The position numbers were made by a program, and so were the translations under genes. DNA of 64,000 bases from Rhipicephalus microplus (lineage: Eukaryota; Arthropoda; Arachnida; Ixodida; Ixodidae), in the NCBI RefSeq assembly GCF_043290135.1, contig NC_134700.1, positions 158,054,053 through 158,118,052 of the forward strand, read 5' to 3'. The notes below the pieces were generated by a model that saw only the letters and a program-made list of their open reading frames with translations, did not search any database and was not told the DNA's origin. Shown here one piece after another: positions 1 through 22,318 of this stretch (the first letter of the stretch is position 1; the number at the start of each line of letters is the position of its first letter).

Positions 1-660
1 TGTCGATACAAAATGGAGGAAGCGAACCAGGAAATTGACTGGTAAATATTAGAAAACAGCAGATGGCCAAACCAAAAAGAACTATCGGTTAAGAAGAAAG
101 TGAAGGAAACGGAGACTGACATGTGGAGAATGGGCATGATTAAGAAGTCCTCACTAGAGACCTATCGAACTTTTAAGCAGGAAATTGCCAAGGAAAGGAT
201 CTATGATAATACTCGGCGTAGTTCTTTACTGTTTGAGGCCAGGACGGGAGTACTGCGAACCAAGACATATCGGGCCAAATACGAAGGGGTAGACACAGTA
301 TGCAGTGCGTGTGGAGAGGACGAAAAAACTGCCGAACACTTGATATAATGTTCTGTAAAGGGCTTCACCCTATAGTTCAGGATGATGGCGCTGAGTTTTT
401 CAAAGCACTGGGGTTTAGGGATAGGGAGGGCAAAATAGACTTTAAGCGGGTAGACTTAACTAGAAGAAGGTTATCTGATTGGTGGCTAAAGTTAAGGCAC
501 GAGTGAAAATTAAACCCTTCACTGCAAAGTGCGAATCCTCAAACTCACTTTTTAAAGAAAAAAAATAAATCTAGGTTTTGGTTCATTAAGTATTACGGCT
601 TAGTGGCGCTAGCCACCACCCGATCTGAAGGGTACAGCCATATCCATTCATCCATCCATT
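1..660 (+). mobile_element. 3' end of a non-LTR retrotransposon (LINE), decayed copy
   Basis: The translated segment from about 100 to 506 matches the C-terminal part of the LINE at 6567-8285. Shared features are a basic stretch, YDN, SLLFEAR and LRTKTYR, followed by a CxxC...H zinc-knuckle-like motif (CSACGEDEKTAEH). The frame is broken at 346-348 by TAA and then shifts by one frame, so the copy is dead. The 3' UTR at 507-640 ends in a short stem-loop at 603-616 and a (CATC)-type simple tail near 640-660. The upstream part lies outside the window or is lost. Confidence 0.8.
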
Positions 661-2640
661 ATCACGGCAGCGGGCAGTACCAGCCATAACGTTGGTACCA
701 ACCATGGTCCTTCCTCCGTGGTACCAGGTAAGCGTTCTTCATCTGCGGCCCATAGGGGCGCGGCAGTCGAGAGTTGTTCAGGGAGCCTACATACGCCGCG
801 CCTTTGTCGTTTAGAGTGGCGACAGCAGAGTCCAAGGTTGCCTAACGGTGGCTGCGGCGGCCGCCAAACTTGACGGGCCGCCATATTGGTCCCTTAGTGC
901 CCGCCCGACCCAGGGAGCCGGCATGCGCCGCGCCTCCGTAGGCGCGGAACAGACTATCTCTAGAACGACCTGCTTCGAAACGATTGTACGTGATTAGCGG
1001 TTATCGCCAAGAAGCTTTCCAAAAACTTCCTGCTGCTAGGAACAGTTGAGATCGCGGGATTATTCGTTTAATGCGGCATTCACGTCCTTAGTAAAAGCTT
1101 GCCAGTACCTCCTTTGGAGGCACTAGCTGCACGTAGAAGCGCGGAAATGGCCGGGGATTTTATGTCGCCTTGCTTCGCCGTCGTTCTTAACCCGGAAAGG
1201 TTCTGTGTTTAGGTAATTGCACGATGACGCCTGATTAGAGAGACAGTAATTTCATTTTCAGTTTTGGTTTTTGCCTTTTATATCATTTTAATTGTTTTGG
1301 CACTATTACCCTTTTATTTATTATGCACTATTATTCAATTACGCATTTTTGTGCAGATACAAGGCACTACATGTTATTAGGTTACCCCGCAAATGCTTCA
1401 GCATATAAAATATCGCTGTGGTAGTAAAGTTTCTGATACAAGAAAAATGGCCCTCACAGACTAAACCACTGTTGCCCATAGAACCTGCCCAGCCTATGCT
1501 TGAATCGTTCTGCCCATACTGGGCACGTGCTCAATGTGTAATTTAACATGTTTACACACACTAACAAAAATACTGTTGAGGTGGCAACACAAAATATTAC
1601 ATCTATGGCTGAACATCCAAGTCATCATGCCTTGTAGCGTACTTTTATTACACGCATAAAGCAAGACAAAATTCACGTAAAATTATTTTATTGCACTGCT
1701 TGCGTGACATGCAGATGCCCCTTTCTTGAACAACAGGCGTACATGGGAAATACAACAAACACACAAAGTAAATGTGTCCGAGCTAATAAAGGCATCGAAT
1801 TTTAAGAAGCACTTTATGTAGCAGGCTAATGCATGTAAAAGTGATATCACTCATTTGTGACTTTTTTCCGATGGAGCTGTTGAAAAAAAACTGAACACAC
1901 AGGCAACGAGCAAGATTAAAGCCCAGATGGGCTACACAGGTGGACAATGCTGATGAGACCAACGCAGAGATAACTAATGAAAGAAAAAGCAAGTAGAGAA
2001 GAATACGGCTTGCTACACTGATGACAGTGAGAAGAAAGCATTTTACACAACGAATGCAGAAGTAGTACTTTGAGCACAGATACATACATGAACCAAAATA
2101 TTGGGGAAATAAATCGATAAGAAAATCCCCCAAGCTCCACTGGGTTAATTTAAATTACCCCACTGAAAATTACATGACATTAGTCGAGAATAAAAACACG
2201 TCGTGAGCAACTGGCACAATGGAGAGCAACATCTCAAGAGAAAGGTGCAATGTGAATGAAGGCACACCAGTGTTCCTGGTTTAGAATGCTTTTTTCGGGC
2301 TGGTACTGAGATATTTTACCGCTATTTTGAACACACTATAATGTAAATTATACAAATAAGCATCAATTTTCCTTTATCATCATTGTACGGCAATGAAGTT
2401 GCATAGAGTCCTTAACAAAGGCAGTCCTAAATTATGATAGAACGTACCACCCAAGTCGTTCAAGTGTCCTCACATAAAAAAAAATAATCGCAGCTGCGTA
2501 CACTCTACGGTTCTAGCTGGCTGCTGAACTACTCCAAGTTTGCCGCAGCACAAGTTTTGCTTGCTGCACCATTTACTCTGTGTTTATGCTGCTGCCTGAG
2601 GTAAATTTTTAGTCTTGTTCGGACATATTTTTCGAGAAGC
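661..2640. other. No gene recognised; GC-rich then AT-rich spacer
   Basis: Positions 661-1200 are GC-rich with CpG-rich patches and 1200-2640 is AT-rich. Short open frames occur on both strands, but none carries a recognisable domain or codon pattern. I see no RNA gene here. Confidence 0.5.
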
Positions 2641-2645
2641 AGCTT

Positions 2646-5600
2646 CTATACAGAAGGCTTGTGCAAACTGCAATATCCGAAGTGCATTTTTACAGACTTT
2701 TGCAGGGCACTTAGAATGCTTGAAAATGGTTTTTTCACCTTCATGACGTCACCCATTTCAGCAAAAGTTTTGAAGTTTTCTTCACAATCCATCAAAACTG
2801 TCATTACAGACATGCTTGGCTGGATGAGATTTCCGGCATTTTTTACGTAATCTTTCAACTGAATGAGGCTGCTGTATTCCCCAGGAGCACTGTCAGTCAG
2901 TACTGCTTTAGAGCTTTTGCACTTGTCTATAAACTTTAAGACAGACCTCAGAAGGAAACCACCGATGTACGCTACGATGTCGCACTCTGCTTCCGTCAGG
3001 CCAATCACAAACAAGTTCTCTAACTCCTCAGCCTGCTGAATGTGGTCTTCCTCTAGCTTTTTTTAAGCTTGGGTCAAGCAAGTCAGCCAGATGACTGCTG
3101 TCGTCAATGTTGTAGCTCGAAGTCTTAGAGGTGTGTACAAACTGGCTGACACAAATGGCCTTAAGTGCACATTTAACATCATACGCACTTGGAACTGGCT
3201 TCTTCAATCTCACAACTGAAAAAATGTTTTCTAGGCAATCTTGTATCAGCCTAGAAGTGAGGACGTACAAGTACCCACACCTCGCCAGGAGCTCCTCTGA
3301 CAGGCGCAGCACAACAGTCGTCGACACCAAAAGACCGGCCTGCGATGGCTTCCAGTGTGCAGTTGCTCCCATGTTCATACGAGTGAACGTAGCACATGCC
3401 AGCTGCAATGTCCCAACTGCTTCCTGGTGCTTTGCGCGGTCAAAATGACTTAAAGCAACGATGGGGTGTCGTGATGACATCAAAGTGTACCACTTAGTGA
3501 CAAGGTCAAAAAACCAGGCAGTTGCTTCAGCTTCCGGCTTCAAGATTTTGAGCTTGATTAAGTAGCGAATGGCAGGAGGTGCCTCACGGAACAACTGCAC
3601 GGCGATGTTTACTTTCATTTTTGCGAAATGACCATCGCTGACATGAATGTCCGACAGCTTGTTAGCGATATTGAGGTCATTTTTTTTTATCATATTCGAG
3701 AACAGCCTCAACATGTTCAAGGCTAACAGTTTTTCCTGGGATGCAATGCTCCTCTGTCGTCTCCTTCCCCAGGGTAAAACTTCCTGAGCGGAGAAGCTGC
3801 CCACGTATGTTTTTCAAAACGTGAGCAGGATCAGCCATGAAATACAGCTCCCTACCATCCAAGTGAGGGTGTGGTATAGAGCAGACAGTTTCCGAGTGCC
3901 TGTGGCTTGAAAACTCCAGCAGCTGCCACACTTTCCTGTTGGCACTTCCCATGTCACTTGTTACAACAAGAACTCTCAAGGACACCTCAAAACAAAGCGC
4001 AATTAAATGAAATATAAGCTCCTTTAAAAGGCTTCCGTCAGTAGAACGACCAGTGAAGTGGTAAGCGATGACCTGTTTCTACCTTATGTTTAGACCTCCA
4101 ATCATAAACACGAGAGCATGGTTTGCAACGTTGTCAGTTGACTCTGGAAGTGTCGTACCCCCAAAAAGGCAATCCAGAGAGCGGTCATGTTCAAACCCTT
4201 GACTAATTTCCATCTCATCTATGAAGAGGACGCAATCTTTCTCAATGTTCTCCATTGTTTCTGCCTTGCGCTTCAGAACACCCAGCACTTCAGTAAGTAC
4301 ACCAGGCAGAAAGCGAATGTTTTGCATTCTTCGAATCAATGTCCGGTTAGATGGCAGTGGGTACGACAGAGACCTGAGCAATTCAAAGCCTGTTGTACCA
4401 CATGCGTGCTTTATTTGGAGGGCTACGCGTATAGTCTGAACTGACCACTTGCGAACCCTGCCTTTTGTTGTTAGAGCCTTCGTTTGATCTGTAGCAAGAA
4501 ATGTTGATGATCTTAATGCGTTCAGTTCTTGCTGAACTAACCTTAGTTCCATGTTTAGACTACGTACTTTTGATCTCGTCTGCTCATGCAGTTTTACCAA
4601 TTTTTTAAACTTCCTGCTTAAGTCGGCGTTTTTTTTCCAGAGCTCGGAATTTTCCCGATGCAACATCGACAATGTGGGAGTTGTGCTGCCTCGAAACATA
4701 AATGCAGCTGGCATGGTTGACTGCTCTTGTGCAGGAGTGAGACCTGCATCATTCGCTACGGTGTTGGGAGGGAGCTGTTTCAGAATGGCTACGGATGCAC
4801 CTGGAGTAGCGTTTGTGTCGCTTGCTAGATTGTTGGCAGACAGGTGTGGTGGAGAGGCGGCTACTGTCTCATGATGACACCGAAACTCACCAGCGCTGTC
4901 TGCGTCATTGGCTGGAGGAACAAAAGGCAGGGGCACACACACTGATGTACACTCGCACCTACACTCAGCAGCACTGTCTGCATCACTTTCTAGATTATTT
5001 GTAGGCGATAGAGGAAATGAGACGGCTCCCAATGCGTGAGCAAGTCTGGACTCAGGATCACTGGTACTGATGCTTGCTGCCTTGTTGGTGGGCCAACGTG
5101 ACAGCAAGTGGGCTTCTGGAGGATCACCTCTCGCGAATTCAGCAGTGTCATGAGGAAGAGCATCTGGCTGTAAAACGGCTGCTGAAACATGAGCACTCAA
5201 CTGAACACCGTTCTCAAAACTCCTTATGTCGCAAGGATCCATAGGCAGCTGTGGAATGTCTCCAGATGGGCAAACACGTTTGGTGTTAGAAGAATTCGCA
5301 GGTTTCATGGCAGAAGTGCGCTTCTTCGGGGACTTCCGGTGTTTTGGAGCAGCTGGAAAAAATTAAACATATGAACATTACTAAAATAACATGCTTGCCT
5401 ATGCAATCTCACTCAGCAAACAGTTCCAATACTCATTTTCGCTTTGCAGACTAAAAATTACAAGCAAAATGTTATCATGCACTTTCTTGCATGGTCTGCA
5501 CCACACAAAGCATATTACTGTTCCTTATAGATGTTCCGATTAAAAATTGAGAGCGAAATGCCACAGTGCAATTGAGGCAATGCATTTAGATGAGTTTGTC

Positions 5601-5793
5601 TTTTCTCTGAATGACCCAAACAAGATTCACAAATTCAAAGGAAAATTAAATTTGTGTCCATATTACGGCTTGATATAACGAGTTCAGATATGTTCTTACC
5701 ACGATAGGGAAAGAGAGTTGGGACAGCATCCGGCCTCAGCTTTTTCAGTCCATCTTGTCGGTGCTGCTCAAAACTTGAATCTTCAAAATGTGC
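2646..5793 (-). pseudogene. P-element/THAP9-like transposase, locus 1 (broken)
   Basis: THAP-domain DDE transposase of the P-element superfamily, which excises and inserts DNA and binds DNA through its THAP zinc finger. Exon 5700-5793 encodes the second half of a THAP domain (AHFEDSSF then AVPTLFP). It joins in phase to exon 5352 through a GTAAG donor and a CCAG acceptor. The next exon carries a basic region (KSPKKR), a Ser/Asp-rich linker, a coiled coil and the catalytic core: LFIDEM, VVTSDMGSANRK, ADPAHVLKNIR and QDCLENIF. The C-terminal YIGGFLLR block ends at TAG 2646-2648. Three lesions break it: an in-frame TAG at 4079-4081 where a Trp is expected, a +1 shift in an A9 run (about 3680-3689), and a +1 shift in an A7 run (about 3058-3064). 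The exon with the first half of the THAP domain was not found. Whether the lesions are real or partly assembly errors is open. Confidence 0.88.
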
Positions 5794-6566
5794 CTAGAAT
5801 AAAAAAAGTCAATCTTAACAATATTTGAAAACCACATAATGCATTTGAATTACTCGCTAGCGAGGCACAATGCTCGCTTTCGCGCGTTTTTTATCTTTTG
5901 GAATGGAAATTGATTATGCCCTCTAATTGCAGTACGGGAATTTTTATGGGGCGGCTCGCCACAGAAATCTTTGCAGACTTTAGTGACCCCTCGTACGCAG
6001 CTTGGCAGTGTTGCAAGAAAGAATCAATCATATATTCCACCCCCGCGCAGAATATCAGCACAAGCAACGCAGGGAACAATTGCCCGTCTGCGGTAGGGGG
6101 GATTTCACAACACCTACGAGAAGAGTCTACGGCAGAGGGGGAGATCGCCAGCCAACTTTTTCGGCGACCCGATGAATATCCAGCCCACGGCAGCTTCAAA
6201 ATCGATTGCCGAAGTCATAATTGCAGCTTGTTCGAAGATTTGGCAGTCACTTAGTGACCGCTTTTGTCGCTTGGTCTCGACCAATTTTTGTCGCAGTGAC
6301 GAGAATCGCATTTTTTTTTTTAGCAAGCGTGAACGGTCCGGGCCTTTTGGGGATGTTTTATAACCAGGCTTAGTTTTGAACATTCACGTTCCATGCATGC
6401 GTAATCCGGCATAATCGAACCATGCAAAGCATCCACTTGCGCGCACGCTGCATTCGCATGCTAAATTGCCGCTCGGCTACGCATAGCCGTCGCTGGAAGC
6501 CATCAAAACAGGCCATGGCCTCCGCTACCGACGCGCAACGGCGCTGCGGCGACGGAGGAAAGCAGA
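5794..6566. other. Spacer upstream of transposase locus 1
   Basis: This stretch should hold the missing first THAP exon and promoter of the minus-strand transposase, but no C-x2-4-C THAP start was found on that strand. Short open frames on both strands look non-coding. Confidence 0.4.
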
Positions 6567-8285
6567 GGTGTTGCAGTGGGTTGAAAGTAACGGTATTTTA
6601 GGGGAACTGCAAAATGGATTTAGGCCGGGTCGACGCTTGGAAGACAATCTTTTCGTCATAACCCAGACCATCGAAATTTCGGCAGCACAGGGCAGACCAA
6701 CATGGCTACTGTTTCTGGACATAAAGGGTGCCTATGACAACGTGGACAGGGGATTGCTGTGGCATATACTGGAAAAGGCGGGGATTGGGTCGGAATTTGT
6801 AGGGCTGCTAAGGGCAATATATGAGGATAACAAGGCACACATTATATGGGAAGGGCGTACATACACAGAGCCCGTGTACATTCGAAGAGGTTTAAAACAG
6901 GGGTGCCCTCTTTCGCCATTGCTGTTCACACTGTACATTAGAGGAATGGAAAGACGACTAGAGGAGAGTGGATTGGGCTTTGATTTGTCACACCAAAGCA
7001 ATGGAGTGTTAGTGGAGCAACAGATTCCGGGATTGATGTACGCAGACGATATAGTGCTGCTGGCGGATAATGTGGAAGAACTTCAAAAACTGGCTGACAT
7101 TTGTGGTGATGAGGCAACGTACCTAGGCCTACATTTTAACCCACAGAAATCTGGAGTCATGGTGTTCAACGAGGAAGCTCATGTAGCACCAATAAGGATA
7201 CAACAGGAAGACATACCATTAGTAAATAAGTACAAATACTTGGGGATCTGGCTTAATGAAGGAAAAGGCTAACTGAATGCTCATGAAGAACACCTCAAAC
7301 TGAAAGGGAGACGAAATGCAGCAGTAATGAAACATAGAGCACTTTGGGGACACAATAAGTACGAGGTAGTACGAGGCATCTGGAAAGGGGTAATGGTGCC
7401 GGCGCTCACGTTCTCTAATGCCGTATTATGCTTAAAGTCAGATATCCTGTCGGGGCTGGAGGTTAACCAAAAGGCAGTCGGCAGGTTAGCTCTGGGAGCT
7501 CACAGTAAGACTACAAACGAGGCTGTACAAGGCGATATGGGTTGGGCCTCATTTGAGGCGAGGGAAGCACAAAGTAAAATACGGTTTGAGGAGCGACTTA
7601 GACATTTAAATGAGAAGAACTGGGCAGCCAGAGTGCACAGATACCTGTACCTGAAAAGTGTGGACACCCAATGGCGGAAGAGGACGCGAAAGCTGGCGAC
7701 TAAATATAACTTGACCGCGGCAAATAAGCAAAGGGGGCCAGTTAAAAAGCAAGTGAGGGAAACAGAGACGCTCATGTGGAAAGAGAGGATGGAAAAGAAG
7801 GGATCGCTGGGAATCTACAAGGCAAGCAAACAAGAGATCCGGAAAGAGAACTTTTATGACAACAATAAAGGTAGTGCGTTGCTCTTTGAGGCGCGGGCTG
7901 GCTGCTTGAGAACTCTAACTTACAGGAGCAAATATTCGTCACAGGATGAGACATGTGTTGGATGTGGCATAAATAAAGAAACAATCGACCACATAGTCAT
8001 GGAGTGCCAAAAGATTCAGCCGGATAGAAATGGGGGGAAGGTCACACTTCCTGAGGCGCTGGGCTTCGCGGTTGATGGAAGCATTGACTGGTCAGCAGTA
8101 GGTATTACTAAGCAGCCGCTGGAGTATTGGTGGAGGAAAAGCAGAGAAGTCGATAAAATAACATCCCAGCCAAGAGTAGCGGCTGGGCAAAATTAAAAAG
8201 ACATCCGAGTTGAGGGACAAAATTTAAACTCGAACTATTAAGGTAGGCTAGATGGCGCATGCCATCACCCCGATTTAAGGTTCCT
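6567..8285 (+). mobile_element. 5'-truncated non-LTR retrotransposon (LINE) with reverse transcriptase
   Basis: The frame from about 6568 to 8196 encodes a reverse transcriptase from mid-domain onward: NGFRPGRRLEDN, LFLDIKGAYDNVDRG, GLKQGCPLSPLLF and the catalytic LMYADDIVLLADN. A C-terminal region follows with a zinc-knuckle-like CVGCGINKETIDHIVMEC. One in-frame TAA at 7270-7272 interrupts it; the reading frame is the same on both sides and the context suggests a lost Tyr codon. The N-terminal endonuclease part is absent, the usual 5' truncation. The 3' UTR carries a stem-loop at 8251-8266 shared with the copy at 1-660. The clade was not resolved. Confidence 0.88.
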
Positions 8286-9314
8286 CGATGCGCGCGCCAC
8301 TTGCAGGGTGGAGACAACAGCGTCGTCTGCTACGGTGTCCGCCATTAGGATGCCCTCTCCGCAGGCCACCTATAGCCACGATAGGCAGCCAACGGGCGTC
8401 GCGCGGCTGCATGCAGAGTTCGTTGTGTCAAAACGAGTGGTACTCAAACAACATGACAAAAATACAAAGTTTTCGCATCGGGAGTGTCAAGGTCTCAGAT
8501 TTCTATTCTCTAATCTTTATTTTTAAAGCGACATTAGCAGCTGGAGTTGTTCGCAGCAGAATACTACCGTCCACGCCAGCCACGTTAACATCTTCAGTTA
8601 GCATCTTCTTGGGCTAGTCGGTAACTATTTATACTGGTTAAAGATGCGAAACACACGCACGCAAGTCCCATAACCTTTCATTGTGTCTGTGTGTTTTGTG
8701 CCTTTCACAAAAGTGTAAAAACAGTTTGCCTGCCGGTCAAAAAAAGAATTAAAAAAAAACAACGTGCTGTCACGAGAAAAGAGAAAAACTGTGATTGCAC
8801 ACCATATTTTCAGATCTAGTTTTCGAATTATTCATCAGCTACTCCATTTACGGACCGCACCCTGCAACGCACAGTATTCTGAATTTTGTTTTCATCTTTT
8901 TTACCTTACTGTAAATAGCAGATGGGCAAAAAAATTGTTCAATACATATAATATTTGGGGCTCTACATACGGCTTTTATGGCATTAAATCATGACTCGCA
9001 CGCAGACACTATCAAACCAGGTTTAGCGTGTTTTCCGCTGGAATATATTATAAATTAATAACTGTAATAAATCGTTCGTCGATATCGTTAAAATGAAGTG
9101 ACCACACGGCTTCTCAACAATAAGAAAGCAAATTGCGTTCAATATACGGCAATTTCTGATGTCATAGCTTGTTTATTTCATCGATAACTTTAATATATTT
9201 CAAAAACAAGTGCTACAACTCACTGCAAGTTAACCGCAGCGCATGTCTTGCTTCCACTCCCATTGGTTCTCGCTGTTTCGAGCTGGCGCAGGTGAATGCA
9301 AAGCCTTACTCGTG
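8286..9314. other. No gene recognised
   Basis: Mostly AT-rich sequence with short open frames on both strands and no recognisable domain. Confidence 0.45.
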
Positions 9315-9377
9315 CATAACTGGATATCAACATTTTGGATATCAACATAACTGGATATCAGCATAACTGGATATCAA
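9315..9377 (+). repeat. Four-unit tandem repeat with GATATC core
   Basis: Four consecutive units of 16, 15, 16 and 16 bp (9315-9330, 9331-9345, 9346-9361, 9362-9377) with consensus CATAACTGGATATCAA. Each unit contains the palindrome GATATC. Confidence 0.9.
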
Positions 9378-9399
9378 CAAACACGAACGGTCCGTGGGT

Positions 9400-9740
9400 T
9401 GCCACTTGTTGCGCTTGATCTTTACCAGCCACAGGAGTCGCCTTTTCGGATCTTTCGGAAATCTGAACATCCTATAGCCATTTCGCGAGTGGTTTGTGCA
9501 CTGTGGCACGCAACACCCGGGCGTTTTGCCCGAGAAAACGCTATAAAACGCCGCGCACCTGTCTCACACAAACCAGACGCGACGGGGCTAGCACACTCTA
9601 GCGAGGCGGGGGGGAGCCGAATGGCGGCCGCCGATCGGAAGGCCATAGAGAAAGAAGAAGACAAGAGCGGACACTCCGCAAAACTTGGCCTCAGGAAATG
9701 CGTCACGACTACGTAACGAACTAGTGCTCCCACCAAACTT
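9400..9740. other. CpG-rich block, unexplained
   Basis: GC-rich, CpG-dense 340-bp block between AT-rich flanks. Open frames of about 100 codons exist on both strands over the same bases, which fits base composition better than coding. It contains GGCGGCCGCCGAT and a TATAAA at 9542-9547. It could be a promoter-type region for the gene starting at 10532, but nothing proves it. Confidence 0.3.
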
Positions 9741-9937
9741 CAGAGGGCGCAAGCGCAAAAAAAAACACAGTTATAATCAATTCAACAGAATTGTTTTCAC
9801 AAATTAATAATTATACGCCCAAATTTGGTATGTTCTTTATACACGAAAACGATTTATTCAACACACCTTACGCGATTATTTTTCTTGAGCCGTACTGTCA
9901 TAAACACCATCTACCCAGCGACAAGCCCATGCATGAC

Positions 9938-9962
9938 CATGACCTACTACACTCCTGACCTG
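9938..9962 (+). repeat. Left copy of a perfect 25-bp inverted repeat
   Basis: Identical to the reverse complement of 22319-22343. The core is GACCTACTACACTCCTGACC. Weaker similarity continues inward for about 100 bp, sharing GTGGCGCTA and then CCTGTTCG and TCTGCT. The pair brackets the transposase-like gene at 10532-20116. Confidence 0.9.
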
Positions 9963-10531
9963 CCCAGAGAGCACCTCTTCCAGCGCCCACGTTCTAGTTC
10001 ATACCTTCTGCCGCTAGGGCCGTCACCTACGAGCGGCGTGGCGCTAGGCAGCACCTGTTCGCTGTCGTCTGCTTCAGCCATCGCTGTGGCAGTGCAAATC
10101 GTTCTTATTGTGCATGAATTGTGTATGAATGTGTAAAATATGGCAAATAAAGCGATATGATTCCTCGTCAGAGTTGGCTGCATTCGTGTGGACGTTTGAA
10201 GCAGAAATAGAACCGTAAAAAAAGCACACAAAGGGTCACAGTGGCAAGCAGACGGGAACTTTTCTACAAATGAAGGAAAATTTATTATGAAAATATTTCT
10301 TGAATGAAAACGTAGTCCAACGAGATAAAAAAACTATTGTTAGGCATTCATTGTTCACACTGAATCACGATGGTTCCAGACGATACGCATACACAAATTG
10401 CAGAAGATACGCAGAAACACAGTAGGTCGTGTGCAGAAACTTGCAGACGGCAGATAGCTGCAGTAGTCAGCTCTAATAGTGGCCGCGTGCAGTTTTTTTT
10501 TTTTAGATGAGCTGACACCTCAAATGTAAGT

Positions 10532-20116
<9,585 letters not shown>

Positions 20117-20486
20117 TTGCATGCCTCCATTGTATCATGTACGCGCCCAGAACCTTGCTAGCACATTTTATTGAACTATGACCCAAATGCACGCAGCTCT
20201 GTACGCGTACATATGTTTTTCTTTATTGCAGACACAAGCCGTCACTGTGTGCCAGCAAGTAGGATATTCTTCGAAAGTGCAGAAACTTTGTTTGAAACAT
20301 CAGCTTTAACTGGCATATTGTGGCACGCATAAGTAAAGCGACAAATGTGTTTTGTTTCATTTTGAAGTGCTGTAACATTGCTCGAATCACACGCATACAC
20401 TCGCCAAATTCTTTTAGCAGAAACCTTGATATCACTTTGAGGGATCTGCTTTTCATTGACAAACGAGTATAATGGCACATTTTCAG

Positions 20487-21457
20487 CATGTGTACGCGCC
20501 CCAACTGCGGGTGTCGCCCTTGGGCGCTATCAATCAAACATAACCACTAGTACAACAAAGGCGGTACTATTCCGCCCTAAAAATAAGTCTGTTAATGAAA
20601 ACATACATTTCAAGTATGGCGATACTATTATTGAGTTAGTAAATTGTATAAAAATTCTTGGAGTTACATTTTCGAGCAATATGCTTTGAAACGATCGCAT
20701 TTACAGTGTGCTGGGTCAGTTATCTCGCGTAGAGGGCACGGTGTACAGTGGCAAAACTGTTCTACTATACAAGGTAAAATTCTTACTTTATAAATGACTG
20801 TTCTGTTGGCATCTTGCTTATTGTTTCTTGGTATGAAGGACTACGACTAACACGCGCTTACAAAAACTGTACCTGATGCAAAAGACGTATATTAGAATAA
20901 TTTTTTACTGGTCGTATGATGCTCGCAGAAGTGAATTGTTTCAACAGGCTGGAATACCACCCCTACATCGTCTCTACGATTTTAAGTTAGCATTGGTGGT
21001 CAGGCGTCAATTTCAAGAAAGTCGACATTATTTGTACGACCTCTCGAAACTGCAGCCAAATAATTTGTTCGAAACATGACATAAAGAAACATGGAAAATA
21101 AAAACTTCGAGAACAAACTACTCCACAGATAGGTTGTTCTACACAGTTTCTACGTTAATTGATAAATATGTGAAAGCTGGCATAGATTTCTTACTCTGTA
21201 CCCGAACTCAATTGCACGATATACACATGTATAGTTTTCAAGATTTCTTTGCAGTTGCTACATTGTTATCATGGTTGCTATTTTTATTTTTAGAATTTGA
21301 ACTTGATATTTTTGTAATTGTTGCTTAGATAACATTGCTAACTGTTTGCCAGTGCTGTCGTGCTAAAGGCGTCTGTGGGCCTATGTCAAGCTGCCTCTTT
21401 CGAAGAGCAGCTTTTACCTGCCGCTGTCCTTCATCAAACTATTGATGAAAAATAAAA

Positions 21458-21551
<94 letters not shown>
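20487..21551 (+). mobile_element. Decayed CR1/L2-like LINE 3' end with (TTA)n tail
   Basis: Broken frames encode the end of a reverse transcriptase domain (KAVLFRPKNK, then ILGVTFSSNM) and, after a damaged gap, YIRIIF, SELFQQAG and LHRLYDFKLALVVRRQF, typical of CR1-like C-termini. The 3' UTR contains GGGCCTATGTCAAGCTGCC and ends in a long (TTA)n run. Several stops and shifts make it inactive. Confidence 0.75.
21459..21551 (+). repeat. (TTA)n microsatellite, LINE tail
   Basis: About 31 TTA units directly after the LINE 3' UTR. This is the usual simple-repeat tail, apparently expanded. Open frames across it are Leu or Asn homopolymers. Confidence 0.97.
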
Positions 21552-21555
<4 letters not shown>

Positions 21556-21559
21556 ATGC

Positions 21560-22318
21560 TCGACAAGATGATGATAATGATGACGATAAAAACTTTATTG
21601 GGGTCGCAATGTGTTGCCCTCGATAGGCACATCACTGCCTTTACCATATCGTCTCATCGCACGGACATATAAAATCATAGAAACGCGCATCGGCCAGCGC
21701 TCCCCGTTCCAGCAGACAAACTCCCGTAGCGAAATTTGACGCACAATTTTTGTTGTGTAGGTCACAGTAAGAGTTAAAGCTTCAATTCCTGTGTCTCTCC
21801 TTGATATGCGTCCGTTGGCGTATGTGCATTATTCTCTTCTATCAATTGACTACAAGTGTAACACCTGTCGAGGGCGAGTGTCCAAGGTAAGTGCTCAACA
21901 GGGGCACTGCGTTTCACCTGACGCGTCCTAAACAACCTAAAATCAGTTTGATATTCTATTACCAATGAGTACATTATTAGTCAAAAGCTTTATGAATACT
22001 AAATTGAAGTTTTTTTAGGCTGGAATGGCAAAAACAACCATGCAGCAAGACATTTCTACGCAAATATACAGCTTTAGAAGTCAATCAACCAGTATAGCCT
22101 AACTACTAAAATGTAACACATAGCACACGTTAGCCTTTTCAGCAAAAAACAATCACACGTATAGGCAGTTTGTCACAGAAGCAGACGCATGGTATCAGTC
22201 CGTCGCCCTCCTGCCGGCCGCACAGTAGCAGACGAACAGGTTATAGGTAGCGCCACCTACGGCGAGCGATTGAACGAGAGCGGGGACACGCGCTCCCATA
22301 GGAACCCCGCTATCTGAA
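21560..22318. other. No gene recognised
   Basis: Mixed-composition spacer between the LINE tail and the right copy of the inverted repeat. No convincing open frame or RNA gene. Confidence 0.45.

Noticed and set aside
9399..9736. Two opposite frames of about 105 codons
   Set aside because: They overlap in a CpG-rich block; composition explains both.
20223..20537. 104-codon minus-strand frame after the P-element-like gene
   Set aside because: No recognisable motif; it overlaps the start of the decayed LINE and probably is chance.
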